The notes below the pieces were generated by a model. It searched no databases, was not told the origin of the DNA, and worked only from the letters and a program-made list of their open reading frames with translations. Shown here one piece after another: positions 19,734 to 30,044 of a stretch of 37,634 nt of DNA. The DNA is taken from positions 1 through 37,634 of the forward strand of contig NZ_JAFBEI010000024.1 of assembly GCF_016908655.1 (NCBI RefSeq), written 5' to 3'. The DNA comes from Streptococcus saliviloxodontae. GTDB lineage: Bacteria > Bacillota > Bacilli > Lactobacillales > Streptococcaceae. The first letter of the stretch is position 1, and each line of letters begins with the position of its first letter. A program made the translations under genes and the position numbers.

Positions 19734-19742
19734 TGTTATAAT
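19734..19742 (+). promoter_or_regulatory. Extended -10 promoter of rexBA
   Basis: TGT-TATAAT, 30 nt before the rexB ATG; no clear -35. It sits directly behind the preceding terminator. Confidence 0.7.
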
Positions 19743-19772
19743 AAAAGGACGATATTCTACAAGGAGGAACGC

Positions 19773-22700
19773 ATGCGATTACTTTATACAGACCTTTCCC
19801 AAGACATGACGCAGATTCTAGCTCAAGAAGCACAGGCAGCGGCTGCTGATGGGAAGCGTGTTTTTTATATTGCACCAAACTCATTGTCTTTTGAAAAAGA
19901 GCGTAAGGTGTTAGAAAATTTAAGCCAGCGTGCTTCATTTGACATTACAATCACGCGCTTTGCACAGATGGCGCGCTATTTTGTCTTAGAAAAGCAAGTG
20001 CCCAAACAAGCTTTGGATGACACCGGCTTGTCTATGATTTTTTACAAGGTGCTAAATGCCCTTCCTGATAATAGTCTTAAACTTTATGGACGCCTTAGAC
20101 AGGACAACGCTTTTATCAAGCAATTGGTGGACCTTTATAAGGAATTAAAAACAGCTCGCCTGACAGCTCTGGACCTAGAGGATATGGGTGAACCAGAAAA
20201 AGCCTCTGATTTGGTAACGATATTGACGGCTGTTGAAGACTATTTGCGTCAATCTGACTTTGAGAATCAGTCAAAATTGGCATTTTTTTCTCAAGCCATT
20301 GAATCAGGGAGCTTGGATGCGTCTCTGTCACATTGTGTCTTAGTCATTGATGGCTTTACCCGATTTTCAGCCGAGGAAGATGAGCTTCTACGCTTATTAG
20401 AGGTCAAGTGTTCTCAAGTGATTATAGGAACTTATGCGAGTCAAAAGGCATACAAATCTAATTTAACCTATGGCAATGTCTATCAGGCACCGCTTGATTT
20501 TCTAAAAGAATTGGCGGGGCGTTTTAAGACCAAACCAGAGTTTGTAAGCCTAGGTAATGAAAAGACAAGTGCTTTTTCAGAGCTGACATCTCTTTTAGAG
20601 AGTCGGCATGATTTTAGCCAAACGGACAAATTGCTGAGCGCTTCTGCCAAAGAGCGCATTCAGATCTGGGATGTAGTCAACCAGAAAGAAGAGGTCACTG
20701 CCGTGGCACGTCAGATTCGCCAGTTATTGGCAGATGGGGTGCGTTACAAAGATATTTTGGTCTTGTTAGGAGATGTGGATTCCTACAAACTTCAAGTTGG
20801 AAATATCTTTCAACGATTTGATATTCCTTATTATTTTGGTAAGGCAGAGTCTATGGCTCACCATCCTTTGGTCAACTTTATGGATGCTTTGGAACGTGTT
20901 AAACGTTATAATTACCGTGCAGAAGATGTCATCAATCTCTTTAAGACAGGACTTTATGGTCAGGTAGACCAAGAGGCACTCGACCGCTTTGAGCACTATG
21001 TTACCTACGCAGATATCAAGGGGCAAAAAGCCTTTACGACAGATTTTACGGTTAGTAAAAATGGAAAATATGATTTTGAAAGTCTGAATCAACTTCGTCA
21101 GCAATTGATGACTCCCCTACAGGTCTTTTTTAAGGCACGTCAGCAAAAAGGGAGTAGCCTTCTAGATAAGTTGCTCGTTTTCTTGGAGCAGGTTGACTTA
21201 CCGTCAAATATGACTCAAATCAGTCAGGACGCTACCGAAGCAGAGCAAGATCAACACGAACAGGTTTGGTCAGCTTTTTGTCACTTGCTAGAAGAGATGG
21301 GAACTATTTTTGGTGAGGACCAGTTGAACTTACTAGATTTTTTGGCTTTGCTAAAATCAGGTATGTTCGCTGCCAACTATCGTACCGTACCTGCAACCGT
21401 CGATGTCGTCTCGGTCAAATCCTATGACTTGGTGGAACCGCATTCTGCCCAATACGTCTTTGCTATGGGGATGACTCAGTCTTATTTTCCAAAAGTAGTG
21501 GATAATAAGAGCCTCATCAGTGATGAAGCACGTAGTAATATTAATGAAAAACAGACAGATGGCGGAGCTTTAGTTGTCGTTACTCAAGAAAATAACAAGA
21601 AAAACTATTTTACAGCCTTGTCAGTCTTTAATAGTGCGACAAAGAGTCTCGTGTTGTCTCTTCCTCAATTAATCAATGAAGGGCAAGATAGCATATCACC
21701 TTATCTTCAAGAGTTATTGGCACTCGGTGTTCCGATGGTGGATAAGGGGCGCTACCTCAAGGAAGCCAAGGCTGATCAGATTGCTCACTACAAGGATGTC
21801 TTGTCGCAGTTAATTGCCATCAATCAAGCTGATTTTCAAGAGGAGCTAACCAAGGAGGAGCAGACCTTCTGGTCTGTCGCAGCGCGTTATTTGAGAAATC
21901 GACTAAAAGAGCAAAACCTTCATTTGGATGTGGTTGGTGAAGATGTTGATACTATCCCAGTCTCTGAGGAGGTCATGCAAGCTAAGTTTCCGACTGACGA
22001 GCCTTTGAAACTATCGGCCTCAGCAGTGAGAACTTTTTATAACAATCAATACCTCTACTTTTTACAGTATGTTTTAGGTTTGCAAGAACAGGAGTCAATT
22101 CATCCAGATGCTCGCCATCATGGGACTTATCTTCACCGTATTTTTGAGAAAACCATGTCTCAAGAAGGGTCAGAGACCTTTGACAAACGCTTGGAACAGG
22201 CCATTTTAGAGACTCATGCTGAGGAACCTTTTGCCCTGCTTTATGAACAGGACAAGGAGAGTCAGTTGTCACGATTGATTCTGGACGATATTGCGCGTTC
22301 GACAGGAACCTTGTTAAAACAAAATCAAGCCATTAGCGTTGCTGGTCAGGAGGAGGCTTTTGATATGACCTTGGATGATGTGACGCTCCGAGGGATTATT
22401 GACCGTGTCGATCGTCTAGCAGATGGAAGCCTGGGTGTTGTGGATTACAAATCAGGGAAGAATGTTTTTGACATCCAACAATTTTACAACGGTTTGTCTC
22501 CTCAATTGGTGACCTACTTAGAAGCTTTGGAGAATCATTATCAGGTGACGAGTGATCAGTTATTTGGAGCCATGTATCTTCATATGCAGGAGCCGCGCGT
22601 GGATCTATCTAAAGTTAATGACTTAGATAGTATTTTGACCAAAGCGCACAGCGAGCTGACTTACAAAGGACTTTTTTCTGCTGCTGAAAAAGAGCACTTG

Positions 22701-23012
22701 GCATCAGGTGCTTACAGTTTGAGGGATTCAGTCTATGAGCTAGCAGAGTTAGAGCGTTTGCTTACCCACAATCGTAACCTTTTCTCTCAGGCTGCTCGTC
22801 AGATCAGAAAAGGGAAGTTCTTCATCAATCCTTATACCGAGGATGGCGATACTGTTAAGGGGGAACAACTCAAGGCGATTACACAATTTGAAGCAGACCG
22901 TCATATGCGCTATGCAAGACGCCTTGTCACAAGACCACGAAAAGGAAAGAAAGAAGCTTTCTTGGAACTGATGGCAAGAGGAGACAAGCAGGAGGATGAT
23001 GATGAGAATTAA
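19773..23012 (+). CDS. rexB: ATP-dependent helicase/nuclease subunit B (RexB)
   Basis: 1,079 residues. Partner of RexA in the RexAB (AddAB-type) complex that resects double-strand DNA ends and recognises Chi. The N-terminus is an inactivated helicase core: the P-loop place reads [12 protein letters not shown], without a GKT motif. The C-terminal RecB-type nuclease shows [11 protein letters not shown] and VVDYKSGK (D/K at about 891-895). The C-terminus has no cysteine cluster, so the Fe-S cluster of Bacillus AddB is absent, as is usual for RexB. The ribosome binding site AAGGAGG is strong. It overlaps rexA by 11 nt. Confidence 0.95.
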   Translation: MRLLYTDLSQDMTQILAQEAQAAAADGKRVFYIAPNSLSFEKERKVLENLSQRASFDITITRFAQMARYFVLEKQVPKQALDDTGLSMIFYKVLNALPDNSLKLYGRLRQDNAFIKQLVDLYKELKTARLTALDLEDMGEPEKASDLVTILTAVEDYLRQSDFENQSKLAFFSQAIESGSLDASLSHCVLVIDGFTRFSAEEDELLRLLEVKCSQVIIGTYASQKAYKSNLTYGNVYQAPLDFLKELAGRFKTKPEFVSLGNEKTSAFSELTSLLESRHDFSQTDKLLSASAKERIQIWDVVNQKEEVTAVARQIRQLLADGVRYKDILVLLGDVDSYKLQVGNIFQRFDIPYYFGKAESMAHHPLVNFMDALERVKRYNYRAEDVINLFKTGLYGQVDQEALDRFEHYVTYADIKGQKAFTTDFTVSKNGKYDFESLNQLRQQLMTPLQVFFKARQQKGSSLLDKLLVFLEQVDLPSNMTQISQDATEAEQDQHEQVWSAFCHLLEEMGTIFGEDQLNLLDFLALLKSGMFAANYRTVPATVDVVSVKSYDLVEPHSAQYVFAMGMTQSYFPKVVDNKSLISDEARSNINEKQTDGGALVVVTQENNKKNYFTALSVFNSATKSLVLSLPQLINEGQDSISPYLQELLALGVPMVDKGRYLKEAKADQIAHYKDVLSQLIAINQADFQEELTKEEQTFWSVAARYLRNRLKEQNLHLDVVGEDVDTIPVSEEVMQAKFPTDEPLKLSASAVRTFYNNQYLYFLQYVLGLQEQESIHPDARHHGTYLHRIFEKTMSQEGSETFDKRLEQAILETHAEEPFALLYEQDKESQLSRLILDDIARSTGTLLKQNQAISVAGQEEAFDMTLDDVTLRGIIDRVDRLADGSLGVVDYKSGKNVFDIQQFYNGLSPQLVTYLEALENHYQVTSDQLFGAMYLHMQEPRVDLSKVNDLDSILTKAHSELTYKGLFSAAEKEHLASGAYSLRDSVYELAELERLLTHNRNLFSQAARQIRKGKFFINPYTEDGDTVKGEQLKAITQFEADRHMRYARRLVTRPRKGKKEAFLELMARGDKQEDDDEN

Positions 23013-26000
23013 GCCCTTTTTAACGGCTACAGAAATAACTCAAAAAATACAAGCAGAAGCAGCTTCAGATAAGGCTCAGAAAATGACAGCAGAGCAGATT
23101 GAAGCTATTTACACCAGTGGAACTAATATTTTAGTCTCAGCCTCTGCAGGATCAGGAAAGACCTTTGTCATGGTTCAGCGCATTTTAGACCAGTTAAGTC
23201 GAGGTATTTCAATCGATCGTCTGTTTATTTCGACCTTCACCGTTAAGGCAGCAGGTGAGCTTAGAGAGCGTTTGGAGAAAGGATTGACAGAGCGTTTGTC
23301 CCAAGCTGAGGACCAAGAAACCCAGCAATTTTTTGCCCAACAATTGGCGCTCTTACCGACTGCCGATATCGGTACTATGGATGCCTTTACCCAAAAATTG
23401 GTCAATCAGTATGGCTATTTGTTAGGCATTTCCCCACTTTTTCGGATTATGCAGGACAAGTCTGAGCAAGATATCTTAAAAAATGAAGTCTATGCAGACC
23501 TTTTCCAAGATTATATGTCTTGTAAGGATGCTCGCCTTTTTCAAGACTTGGTTAGAAATTTTGCAGGTAATCGCAAGGATTCACAGGCTTTTCGCCAATT
23601 GGTCTATAAAGTTTATGCCTTTGCCCAATCTACAGCAAGTCCTGAAAAATGGCTGGCAGAAACTTTTCTGAAAGCGCACGAGGAATTGACTGGCTTTGCT
23701 CAAGTACCAGATGACATGATTGAGACTTTTTTAGAGTGCTTAGAGACGACGGCTTATCAGCTCCGTGATTTGACAGAGAGCCCAGACTATTCTCAGCTAA
23801 CAAAGGCCGGTAAACCAACTGCTGCCTACACCAAGCATTCTGCCATCATAACTGGCTTACTGGAGTGGTCCAGTCAGTTTGAGGAATTGTATGGTAAAGA
23901 AGGGTTAGGTCGTTTGGCACAAGATGTGACACTGCTGATTCCATCTGGTAATGAAATCACTGTTAATAAGGTCAAGTACCCTATCTTTAAGCAGTTACAT
24001 GGTCATTTGGTCGGTTTTCGTCACCTAGATACTATCTTTAATTACCAAGGACAAGCTCTGCCCTTGCTCCAACTCCTACAAGCCTTTGTAAAAGACTTTT
24101 CAGAACAATATTTTCAAGCCAAGATGCAAGAAAATGCCTTTGAGTTTTCAGACATTGCCCACCTTGCCATTAAGCTGTTAGAAGAAAATCCAGATGTCTC
24201 AAGTCAATTTCAAGACAAATATCACGAAGTTATGGTGGATGAGTACCAGGATAATAACCATATGCAAGAACGCTTGCTAGAGCTTTTATCCAATGGTCAT
24301 AACCGTTTTATGGTGGGTGACATCAAGCAGTCCATCTACCGTTTTCGTCAAGCAGATCCTCAAATTTTTAATAGTAAATTTAAGACTTATCAAGAAGACC
24401 CTAGTCAAGGCAAGTTGATTTTATTAAAGGAAAATTTCCGTTCACAGGCTGAAGTGATTGATGCAACTAACGGTGTTTTCGCCCATCTGATGGATGAGTC
24501 GGTGGGAGATATTCTCTATAATAAAACGCATTACCTGCTTGCAGGAAGCCCTTCCCAGCAAGAGAAACAAAGAAAACATCAGACCAAGGTATGGATCTAC
24601 AATACTGACGATCCTAGCAAAGAGACAGCTGAGACTAGCGATGAAAGCCTCAGTAAGGGTGAAGTGGACCTAGTTGCCAAGGAAATCATCCGTCTCCACT
24701 TAGAAGAAGAGGTTCCTTTTTCAGATATCGCCTTATTGGTTTCATCTCGTAGTCGTAATGAAGCTCTCCTAAGCACCTTTTCGAGCTACGGTATTCCACT
24801 TGTTTCTGATGGTGGAGAGCAAAATTACTTGAAGTCTCTAGAAGTGATGGTCATGCTAGACACCTTACGTGCTATCAATAATCCTTTGAATGACTATGCC
24901 TTAGTGGCCTTGTTGAGATCACCCATGTTTCGTTTTAATGAGGACGACCTAACGCGACTAGCCTTACAAGCAGATGCTATCGAACTCTATGAAAAGTTAC
25001 AGGCGGTCAAAAACCAAACAGGACAGCAGATGACCTTAGTGACAGATGCTCTTAAGCAGAAGGTTTCTCTGTTTCTCGAAACGCTCTTAAACTGGCGTCA
25101 CTATGCCAAGAGTCACTCTCTTTACGATGTGATTTGGAAGATTTATAACGACAGACTCTACTATGACTATGTTGCCAGCCTTCCTAATGCCCAGCAGCGC
25201 CAAGCTAATTTGTTCGCCTTGGCATTACGAGCGGATAATTATGAAAAAACGGGCTTCAAAGGACTTCCTCGTTTTATTCGAATGATCGATAAAATCTTAG
25301 AGACCCAAAACGACCTTGCCGATGTTGAAGTCTCCCTACCTAAAAATGCTGTCCAGTTAATGACCATTCACAAGTCTAAAGGCTTAGAATTCAAGTACGT
25401 TTTTGTCCTTAATCTTGACAAGCAATTTAGTTTGGATGACTTACGTTCACCCTTGATTTTGAGCCGTGAGACTGGTGTGGGAATTAAGTATTTGGCAGAT
25501 ATGAAAGATGCCTTTGAAACAGACTTTCCTAAGGTACAGGTCAGCCTCGAAACGCTACCCTATCAGCTGAATAAACGTGAGCTCAAACTAGCGACCCTAT
25601 CTGAGCAGATGCGCTTACTCTATGTTGCCATGACTCGGGCGGAGAAACGCCTGTACTTGGTTGGAAAAGGTAGTAAAGATAGCCTATCAGATAAGTATGG
25701 AACGGATCAGGTTAATGGCTTTTTACCGACGAGTCTGCGTGAGCAGATGCTTTCCTTTCAAGATTGGTTTTTAGCTCTAGATGCGGCTTTTCCGACTAAG
25801 GAGCTTGCATTTGATTTGTCCTTTGTGGATAAAGCAGAGCTAACATCTCAAACCATTGGTTCTTTGAAAAAAGAAGGAAACATTCATCCAGATGATCTCA
25901 GCGACAATAGGCAGAGTGAGGAAATCAGACGAGCTTTGGACGTCTTAGAGAGCGTGGATAAACTCAATAGCCGTTACCAAGCAGCCATCGATTTACCAAG

Positions 26001-26640
26001 TCTCAGAACACCGAGTCAGGTCAAACACTTTTACCAACCTCTTATGGATATGGATGGGGTTGCGGTGATTGATGAGCAAGCCGATCAACTAGAAGTCAAA
26101 AGAAGTCAGCAAAGCTTTAAACTACCAGAATTTGGCAAGAGAACTTCCCCAACAGGTGCAGCTATCGGTTCAGCGACACATGAATTGATGCAACGTTTGA
26201 AACTATCCGAAAAAGTAGAGATGTCAGATCTCTCACAAGCGCTCGATGAAGTCCAAGCAGAGAGTGACGTCAAGGCAAACATTGACCTCTCAAAATTGTT
26301 AGCATTTTTTGAAACAGACCTTGGTCAGCTTATCCAGAAAAATCTGCCAAATCTACACCGAGAAGCACCGTTTGCCATGCTTGTTCAGGATCCCGAGAGT
26401 GGTGAAGATTTTGTTGTTCGTGGTATTGTTGATGGTTACTTGGTTTTTGAAGACCGCATAGTTCTCTTTGACTATAAGACTGACAAATTTAAGGACTCTC
26501 AGCAGATAGCTCAACGCTATCAAGGACAGATGGGACTCTATGCTCAAGCCCTTAGACAAGCCTACGGTATTGATAAGATCGAGAAGCACCTTATTCTGCT
26601 TGGAGGAGATAGGTTGGAAGTCCTTGGTTTAGATAGTTGA
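23002..26640 (+). CDS. rexA: ATP-dependent helicase/nuclease subunit A (RexA)
   Basis: 1,212 residues. Three ATGs in a row occur at 22996, 22999 and 23002; the third is chosen because AGGAGG (22990-22995) then has a 6-nt spacer. UvrD-like superfamily 1 helicase: Walker [10 protein letters not shown] at about 46-54, DEYQDNN at about 413, [25 protein letters not shown], and motif [14 protein letters not shown]. The C-terminal RecB-type nuclease has GIVDGYL and FDYKTDK (about 1156-1161). With RexB it repairs double-strand breaks by making 3' single-stranded tails for RecA. No terminator follows at once; the next strong one is at 27071. Confidence 0.95.
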   Translation: MRIKPFLTATEITQKIQAEAASDKAQKMTAEQIEAIYTSGTNILVSASAGSGKTFVMVQRILDQLSRGISIDRLFISTFTVKAAGELRERLEKGLTERLSQAEDQETQQFFAQQLALLPTADIGTMDAFTQKLVNQYGYLLGISPLFRIMQDKSEQDILKNEVYADLFQDYMSCKDARLFQDLVRNFAGNRKDSQAFRQLVYKVYAFAQSTASPEKWLAETFLKAHEELTGFAQVPDDMIETFLECLETTAYQLRDLTESPDYSQLTKAGKPTAAYTKHSAIITGLLEWSSQFEELYGKEGLGRLAQDVTLLIPSGNEITVNKVKYPIFKQLHGHLVGFRHLDTIFNYQGQALPLLQLLQAFVKDFSEQYFQAKMQENAFEFSDIAHLAIKLLEENPDVSSQFQDKYHEVMVDEYQDNNHMQERLLELLSNGHNRFMVGDIKQSIYRFRQADPQIFNSKFKTYQEDPSQGKLILLKENFRSQAEVIDATNGVFAHLMDESVGDILYNKTHYLLAGSPSQQEKQRKHQTKVWIYNTDDPSKETAETSDESLSKGEVDLVAKEIIRLHLEEEVPFSDIALLVSSRSRNEALLSTFSSYGIPLVSDGGEQNYLKSLEVMVMLDTLRAINNPLNDYALVALLRSPMFRFNEDDLTRLALQADAIELYEKLQAVKNQTGQQMTLVTDALKQKVSLFLETLLNWRHYAKSHSLYDVIWKIYNDRLYYDYVASLPNAQQRQANLFALALRADNYEKTGFKGLPRFIRMIDKILETQNDLADVEVSLPKNAVQLMTIHKSKGLEFKYVFVLNLDKQFSLDDLRSPLILSRETGVGIKYLADMKDAFETDFPKVQVSLETLPYQLNKRELKLATLSEQMRLLYVAMTRAEKRLYLVGKGSKDSLSDKYGTDQVNGFLPTSLREQMLSFQDWFLALDAAFPTKELAFDLSFVDKAELTSQTIGSLKKEGNIHPDDLSDNRQSEEIRRALDVLESVDKLNSRYQAAIDLPSLRTPSQVKHFYQPLMDMDGVAVIDEQADQLEVKRSQQSFKLPEFGKRTSPTGAAIGSATHELMQRLKLSEKVEMSDLSQALDEVQAESDVKANIDLSKLLAFFETDLGQLIQKNLPNLHREAPFAMLVQDPESGEDFVVRGIVDGYLVFEDRIVLFDYKTDKFKDSQQIAQRYQGQMGLYAQALRQAYGIDKIEKHLILLGGDRLEVLGLDS

Positions 26641-26694
26641 TAGCTTTTCAATTATTTTATGAATGTTCAGTTAGTTTTGAAAATTAAAAATTCA

Positions 26695-26728
26695 GTAAAT
26701 ACACGAAAAATTAAACAAAAGTATTTAC
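26695..26728. repeat. Inverted repeat GTAAATAC/GTATTTAC
   Basis: Perfect 8-bp arms (26695-26702 and 26721-26728) separated by 18 bp; the right arm overlaps the -35 box of the promoter at 26724. Possible operator. Confidence 0.5.
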
Positions 26729-26752
26729 AAGAGTTGGACCTTTTGATATACT
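26724..26752 (+). promoter_or_regulatory. Promoter with no obvious gene downstream
   Basis: -35 TTTACA (26724-26729), 17-bp spacer, extended -10 TGA-TATACT (box at 26747-26752). Both boxes match consensus at five of six positions. Confidence 0.65.
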
Positions 26753-26758
26753 ATTTTA

Positions 26759-27110
26759 GTAGAGATTTAAAGACGTCGTTTTTATCTCGAAGAGGTTTAT
26801 TTTTGGAGAGAGGAATAACCTCACTAATAATTGGTAGGAGAGTAGATTTACCTAGGTAAGCTAGCTAGGCAGATTGATTCATTAAAGTAGTCATTTATCA
26901 ACGATATCCCCTTACAATCACAGATAGTCCCATTTGAGATACATTACTGGTGAGGAAGTGGAGAGCTTCACGAGTGATTTGCATAAAAGTACTCAAAAGA
27001 GAAAATGAGGACGAGACAAAGCTGATAAATGAATCAAAACCGAAAATCACACATTTTACCATAAGACATAAAAAAATTTCCTTGGAATCTTAGTTTCAAG
27101 GAAATTTTTT
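26759..27110 (+). ncRNA. Candidate small RNA between promoter and terminator
   Basis: A transcript from the promoter above to the terminator at 27071-27110 would be about 350 nt. No reading frame in it has a good ribosome binding site. It includes a hairpin with GAGGTT (near 26790) and AACCTC (near 26817) arms. The 66-codon frame at 26659-26859 starts upstream of the promoter and is not convincing. The 26641-27289 stretch otherwise holds only the inverted repeat at 27173. Confidence 0.4.
27071..27110. terminator. Strong bidirectional terminator
   Basis: AAAAAATTTCCTTG (27071-27084) pairs perfectly with CAAGGAAATTTTTT (27097-27110), with extra inner pairs GAA/TTT. Oligo-T runs flank it on both strands, so it can end rexA/small-RNA transcripts and the minus-strand methyltransferase transcript. 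Confidence 0.92.
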
Positions 27111-27172
27111 AGTTTAAACCTTCCTTTGGCAAACTGATGAGAGCTAGACCAAAGCTGTGATGGAAAATTCAA

Positions 27173-27224
27173 AACCTCATATCAAACCGGTCAAGATGAC
27201 TAACAATCAGTTTGCTATGAGGTT
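27173..27224. repeat. Long imperfect inverted repeat
   Basis: AACCTCATA-t-CAAAC (27173-27187) pairs with GTTTG-c-TATGAGGTT (27210-27224), 14 of 15 pairs. The 22-nt loop contains a small GTCA/TGAC hairpin. It lies 65 nt downstream of the methyltransferase stop. It may be a transcript-end structure or a miniature repeat element; no target duplication was identified. Confidence 0.6.
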
Positions 27225-27289
27225 GTTTAGCTTTAGAGGTAAAACCTAAAATGGGTAAAAGAAGTTAAGGTGTAAGACCTGAGTCTGAT

Positions 27290-28438
27290 CTATTCTGCCC
27301 AGAATTTAGCCGCGATAGCTTGACCTTGTTTGATTTTAGCCCATTGTTGAGGAATAGCAAGTTCATTACCTGAATCACATGAAGCAAAACCACATTGGTG
27401 AGAAAGAAGAAGACGGTCTTTTGGTAAGATTTGTGCAGCCTCTTCGAGGAGTTTGTAGACACGTTCTTCGTCGTCTAGGTCGGTTGTTTTAGATGATAGA
27501 AGGCCAAGGACGACTTCTGCATCTTTGTCTTTAAGACTCTCAAGGGCTTTGAGGTCACCTGCAGTTTCGCTATCCCACTCAAGGAAGAAACGGTCGTAGT
27601 GTTGGTCACGCAAGAATTTTTCAGCGATAGCTTCGTAAGTACCTTCTGCAGCAGAACGGCTTTCATAGTTACCACGGCAGTTGTGGGTCCAAACTTTAAG
27701 ACCAAGTTCGTGACCGTAGTCAACGACTTCGTTGTTAATAGCGACAAATTCGTCTGCTAGATCTGCTAGCGCAGCATTGCCATCAGCAAAGAATGACGCA
27801 GGGTTACTTTCATCAAAGAGTTCCCATAGGCAGTCATCAAACTGGATAATCTCACCACCAGCAGCCTTATAATCGTCCAAGAATTCCTTATAGGCTTGAA
27901 TCAAGCCTGCTTTAAGCTCTTGATTTGTAGCATAAACCTGACCTTCCCCAGCCAAGCCGTCGAAGATAGCAAGTTCAGTGTAAGCATGTGCTGGTCCCCA
28001 AACAGTTAATTTAGTATCGCTGTCGCCAGCTTCGGCTTTGACTAATTTGTAGATATTGATGAAGTGGTGATTCTTACCTGAGAGGGGCTCAGTAATGCGG
28101 ATACCGATATCTTTACGGGTTTCGTATTGCCCACCGTCATGGTCTTGGAAAGTATAGCCGTGCTCAGCGATATAGCGCTCAATCCCTTTAAGACCCCAAA
28201 CAAAGTCCAAGTGCCACATTGATTTAGAGTATTCACCGTCAGTCAGGATATCGATGCCATTTTCTTTTTGCTCGGCAATGACTTGCTTAATGTCAGCAGT
28301 TTCAATTGCTTGATAACCGTCAAAGTTATCGTAGAAAGGGTATTGGATATCATCACGGTGCTCAATTTGAGTCTTGTAGTCGCGCAAATCAGCAGGGCGA
28401 AGAAGAGAACCAACCAATTGGAATTTAGATGTTGTCAT
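27290..28438 (-). CDS. MetE C-terminal-like (YxjG/YxjH) methyltransferase
   Basis: 382 residues from ATG at 28438-28436 (GAGGTATATCAT upstream); a 17-codon extension is rejected. The protein is a single barrel like the catalytic half of cobalamin-independent methionine synthase: GSLLRPADLR at the N-terminus, DGEYSKSMWHLDF, and zinc ligands in VWTHNCRGN (His, Cys) and SHQCGFASCDSGN (Cys). Family knowledge: these short proteins are proposed to methylate homocysteine with a folate or related methyl donor; the donor is uncertain. The palindrome TATAGTTTAAAACTATA about 82 bp upstream matches the MtaR/MetR MET-box, supporting a role in methionine supply. Confidence 0.88.
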   Translation of the reverse strand: MTTSKFQLVGSLLRPADLRDYKTQIEHRDDIQYPFYDNFDGYQAIETADIKQVIAEQKENGIDILTDGEYSKSMWHLDFVWGLKGIERYIAEHGYTFQDHDGGQYETRKDIGIRITEPLSGKNHHFINIYKLVKAEAGDSDTKLTVWGPAHAYTELAIFDGLAGEGQVYATNQELKAGLIQAYKEFLDDYKAAGGEIIQFDDCLWELFDESNPASFFADGNAALADLADEFVAINNEVVDYGHELGLKVWTHNCRGNYESRSAAEGTYEAIAEKFLRDQHYDRFFLEWDSETAGDLKALESLKDKDAEVVLGLLSSKTTDLDDEERVYKLLEEAAQILPKDRLLLSHQCGFASCDSGNELAIPQQWAKIKQGQAIAAKFWAE

Positions 28439-28519
28439 ATGATATACCTCGTGTTTTTTGATAGCTTTATCATAACTGATAAAAAGCACTTTGAAAAATA
28501 GTTAAAAAATGCTAACAGG

Positions 28520-28536
28520 TATAGTTTAAAACTATA
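28520..28536. promoter_or_regulatory. MET-box (MtaR/MetR site)
   Basis: TATAGTTTAAAACTATA is a perfect palindrome around one central A and matches the MtaR/MetR (LysR-type) consensus TATAGTTnnAAACTATA described for streptococcal methionine genes. It is 82 bp upstream of the minus-strand methyltransferase, whose own -35 is poor, suiting activator control. Confidence 0.75.
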
Positions 28537-28556
28537 TCCTAAGTTTTTTGACTATG

Positions 28557-28567
28557 ATAATGATTAT
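28557..28567. promoter_or_regulatory. Per/Fur-box-like palindrome
   Basis: ATAAT-G-ATTAT equals the core of the Per/Fur-type box ATAATnATTAT, immediately left of the XRE operator. Short and AT-rich, so chance occurrence is possible. Confidence 0.35.
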
Positions 28568-28589
28568 TTTGACAACAATCGTTGTCAAA
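28568..28589. promoter_or_regulatory. Operator-like palindrome over the XRE operon promoter
   Basis: Perfect 9-bp arms TTTGACAAC (28568-28576) and GTTGTCAAA (28581-28589), spacer AATC. The right arm contains the -35 box, so a bound dimer would block RNA polymerase. Autoregulation by the XRE protein is the likeliest use. Confidence 0.7.
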
Positions 28590-28610
28590 GTGAACAGGAA
28601 GTGTTACAAT
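28582..28610 (+). promoter_or_regulatory. Promoter of the XRE-membrane-protease operon
   Basis: -35 TTGTCA (28582-28587), 17-bp spacer, extended -10 TGT-TACAAT (box at 28605-28610). The leader to ATG 28741 is about 124 nt; no structure was recognised in it. Confidence 0.8.
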
Positions 28611-28740
28611 GATATTGTAAAGAAAACGATTTTAACATTGTGGAAATCAGTAGCGATAAAAGCAAACATCTTTAAAAAAATCGTCTACTGGTTAAATGGA
28701 TTCGCTTTCATTCAAGTAGTTTGTCAGAAAGGAGAGAGTG

Positions 28741-28953
28741 ATGATAGTCTTAAAAAATCGTCTCAAGGAGCTGCGAGCCAGAGATAATATCAACCAGACA
28801 CAGATGGCACAACTGGCAGGAGTTTCCAGACAGACGATTAGCTTGATTGAGCGTGGCGAATACACGCCGTCAGTCTTAATTGCATTGAAGATTGCTCACG
28901 TTTTTCAAGAGCCTTTGGAAAATGTCTTTTCAATCGTGGAGGAAGAAGAATGA
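28741..28953 (+). CDS. Small XRE-family transcriptional regulator
   Basis: 70 residues, from ATG 28741 with AAAGGAG upstream. It is one helix-turn-helix domain: NRLKELRARDNINQTQMAQLAGVSRQTISLIERGEYTPSVLIALKIA is the full XRE core (here described, not a separate motif), ending in a short acidic tail. Such short regulators of the YozG/SinR-like type often repress their own operon with co-encoded membrane proteins. It overlaps the next gene by 4 nt (ATGA). The palindrome on the promoter is its probable site. Confidence 0.88.
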   Translation: MIVLKNRLKELRARDNINQTQMAQLAGVSRQTISLIERGEYTPSVLIALKIAHVFQEPLENVFSIVEEEE

Positions 28954-29288
28954 AAAACCTTTATCATGTTTTAGCTATCCTTTTATTTGGCGTCAGTTTA
29001 GTAAGTCTCCTTGTAGGGATGTATGGATTTCTAAATATTAACGGAAGATTTCCTTTAGTATGGCTTGTCTTATTTTTGATTGGCTTATCCTTGTGGGCAT
29101 CATCAGGTAAAGCTTTGGCGATTAAATGGCAAAAATACGCTCGTTGGCTATCCTTGTTCTTATTATTGTTTTGGATAGTGGACCTGATAAATATTTTGCC
29201 GTTTAAGACAGATTTGAATTGGTACTTTGTGGTTATTTATTTTAGTTTATTTTCGGCTGCATTTGAAAAGAAAGAGGAGAAATTATGA
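28950..29288 (+). CDS. Small membrane protein, four predicted segments
   Basis: 112 residues with no recognised family. Hydrophobic segments lie at about 5-27, 35-53, 62-82 and 88-105, and the tail is charged (KKEEKL). It overlaps both neighbours by 4 nt, so all three genes are translated together. By position it could be an accessory or sensing partner of the XRE regulator; this is inference. Confidence 0.75.
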   Translation: MKNLYHVLAILLFGVSLVSLLVGMYGFLNINGRFPLVWLVLFLIGLSLWASSGKALAIKWQKYARWLSLFLLLFWIVDLINILPFKTDLNWYFVVIYFSLFSAAFEKKEEKL

Positions 29289-30031
29289 AAACCTTAGGAC
29301 GTATGATTAAGCAATTGGGGATAGGAGCTTTGTGTGGTGGTTTGATTGGGATAGTTATGGGCTGGCTTTTAGCTGTAGTAGGTCCAGAGAAACTGTCTGA
29401 TCTCTTGCTATCGTCAGAAGTTATGGAAGTCTTTATCTGGGGGTTACGACTGCTTTATCTCTTTAGTATTATCGCGATGCTCTTTTATCTTCAAAAGGCT
29501 AAAAAAGAGTTTGTGCAATCTCAGAAGGTCACTGATGAAGTATCTGATGACCTCTACCGTCAATCTAATAAGGATGCTAGTTTTTCCAGTATCGCTCTAG
29601 GATTTAGTTCGATCTTTGTCCTTTTAGCCTTGATCTTAAGCTTCAGTATAACTGTGGGTGAGAATGGTATGGAGATGGCTTTTCCTATTCTGGATTTATT
29701 AGCCTTACTGGTCATTGGTACCTTACAAGTGCTTCTTTTGCGTTTTTATAACAAGATGAGAGGGATTTCGATGCCTTTACAGCCGACACTGAAAGAGCTA
29801 AAAAATAATGTCATGCAAATGGACGAAGCAGAGTTAGAAGCTAACCGCAAGATGAGTTTTGATATTGTGATGACGCTTAACGGCTTGCTTCTTCCAGCGC
29901 TGTACCTTTTTGTCTTTTTCTTATCAGTTCTTTTACAGAGAGCAGAAGTGACTGCTGTTCTTGTCTTGGCGGTCATCCACCTATATATCATCTTTTCTAA
30001 TATTAAGATGACTAGAAATTATTACAAATAA
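29285..30031 (+). CDS. DUF3169-like membrane protein
   Basis: 248 residues with about six hydrophobic segments: two near the N-terminus (residues 12-32, 49-68), two in the middle (about 105-123, 132-152) and two at the end (about 200-222, 226-242). A cytoplasmic loop has VTDEVSDDLYRQSNKDASFSSIALGFSSI and another PTLKELKNNVMQMDEAELEANRKMSFD, features that recall DUF3169 proteins found next to XRE regulators in streptococci. Function unknown. It overlaps the gene before by 4 nt and is followed after 13 nt by the CPBP gene. Confidence 0.75.
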   Translation: MKTLGRMIKQLGIGALCGGLIGIVMGWLLAVVGPEKLSDLLLSSEVMEVFIWGLRLLYLFSIIAMLFYLQKAKKEFVQSQKVTDEVSDDLYRQSNKDASFSSIALGFSSIFVLLALILSFSITVGENGMEMAFPILDLLALLVIGTLQVLLLRFYNKMRGISMPLQPTLKELKNNVMQMDEAELEANRKMSFDIVMTLNGLLLPALYLFVFFLSVLLQRAEVTAVLVLAVIHLYIIFSNIKMTRNYYK

Positions 30032-30044
30032 AAGGAGTTTGTCT

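Noticed and set aside
26659..26859. 66-codon frame after rexA
   Set aside because: No ribosome binding site, it crosses the promoter at 26724-26752, and its composition is that of AT-rich noncoding DNA.
26940..27110. Open frame in the candidate small RNA reading through to the terminator (..VLKRENEDETKLINES..)
   Set aside because: It has no start codon with a ribosome binding site and enters the terminator hairpin; it could be a relic of a repeat or element, but this cannot be shown here.
28548..28787. 79-codon frame over the XRE promoter
   Set aside because: It spans the operator and promoter and overlaps the XRE gene in another frame; no ribosome binding site.
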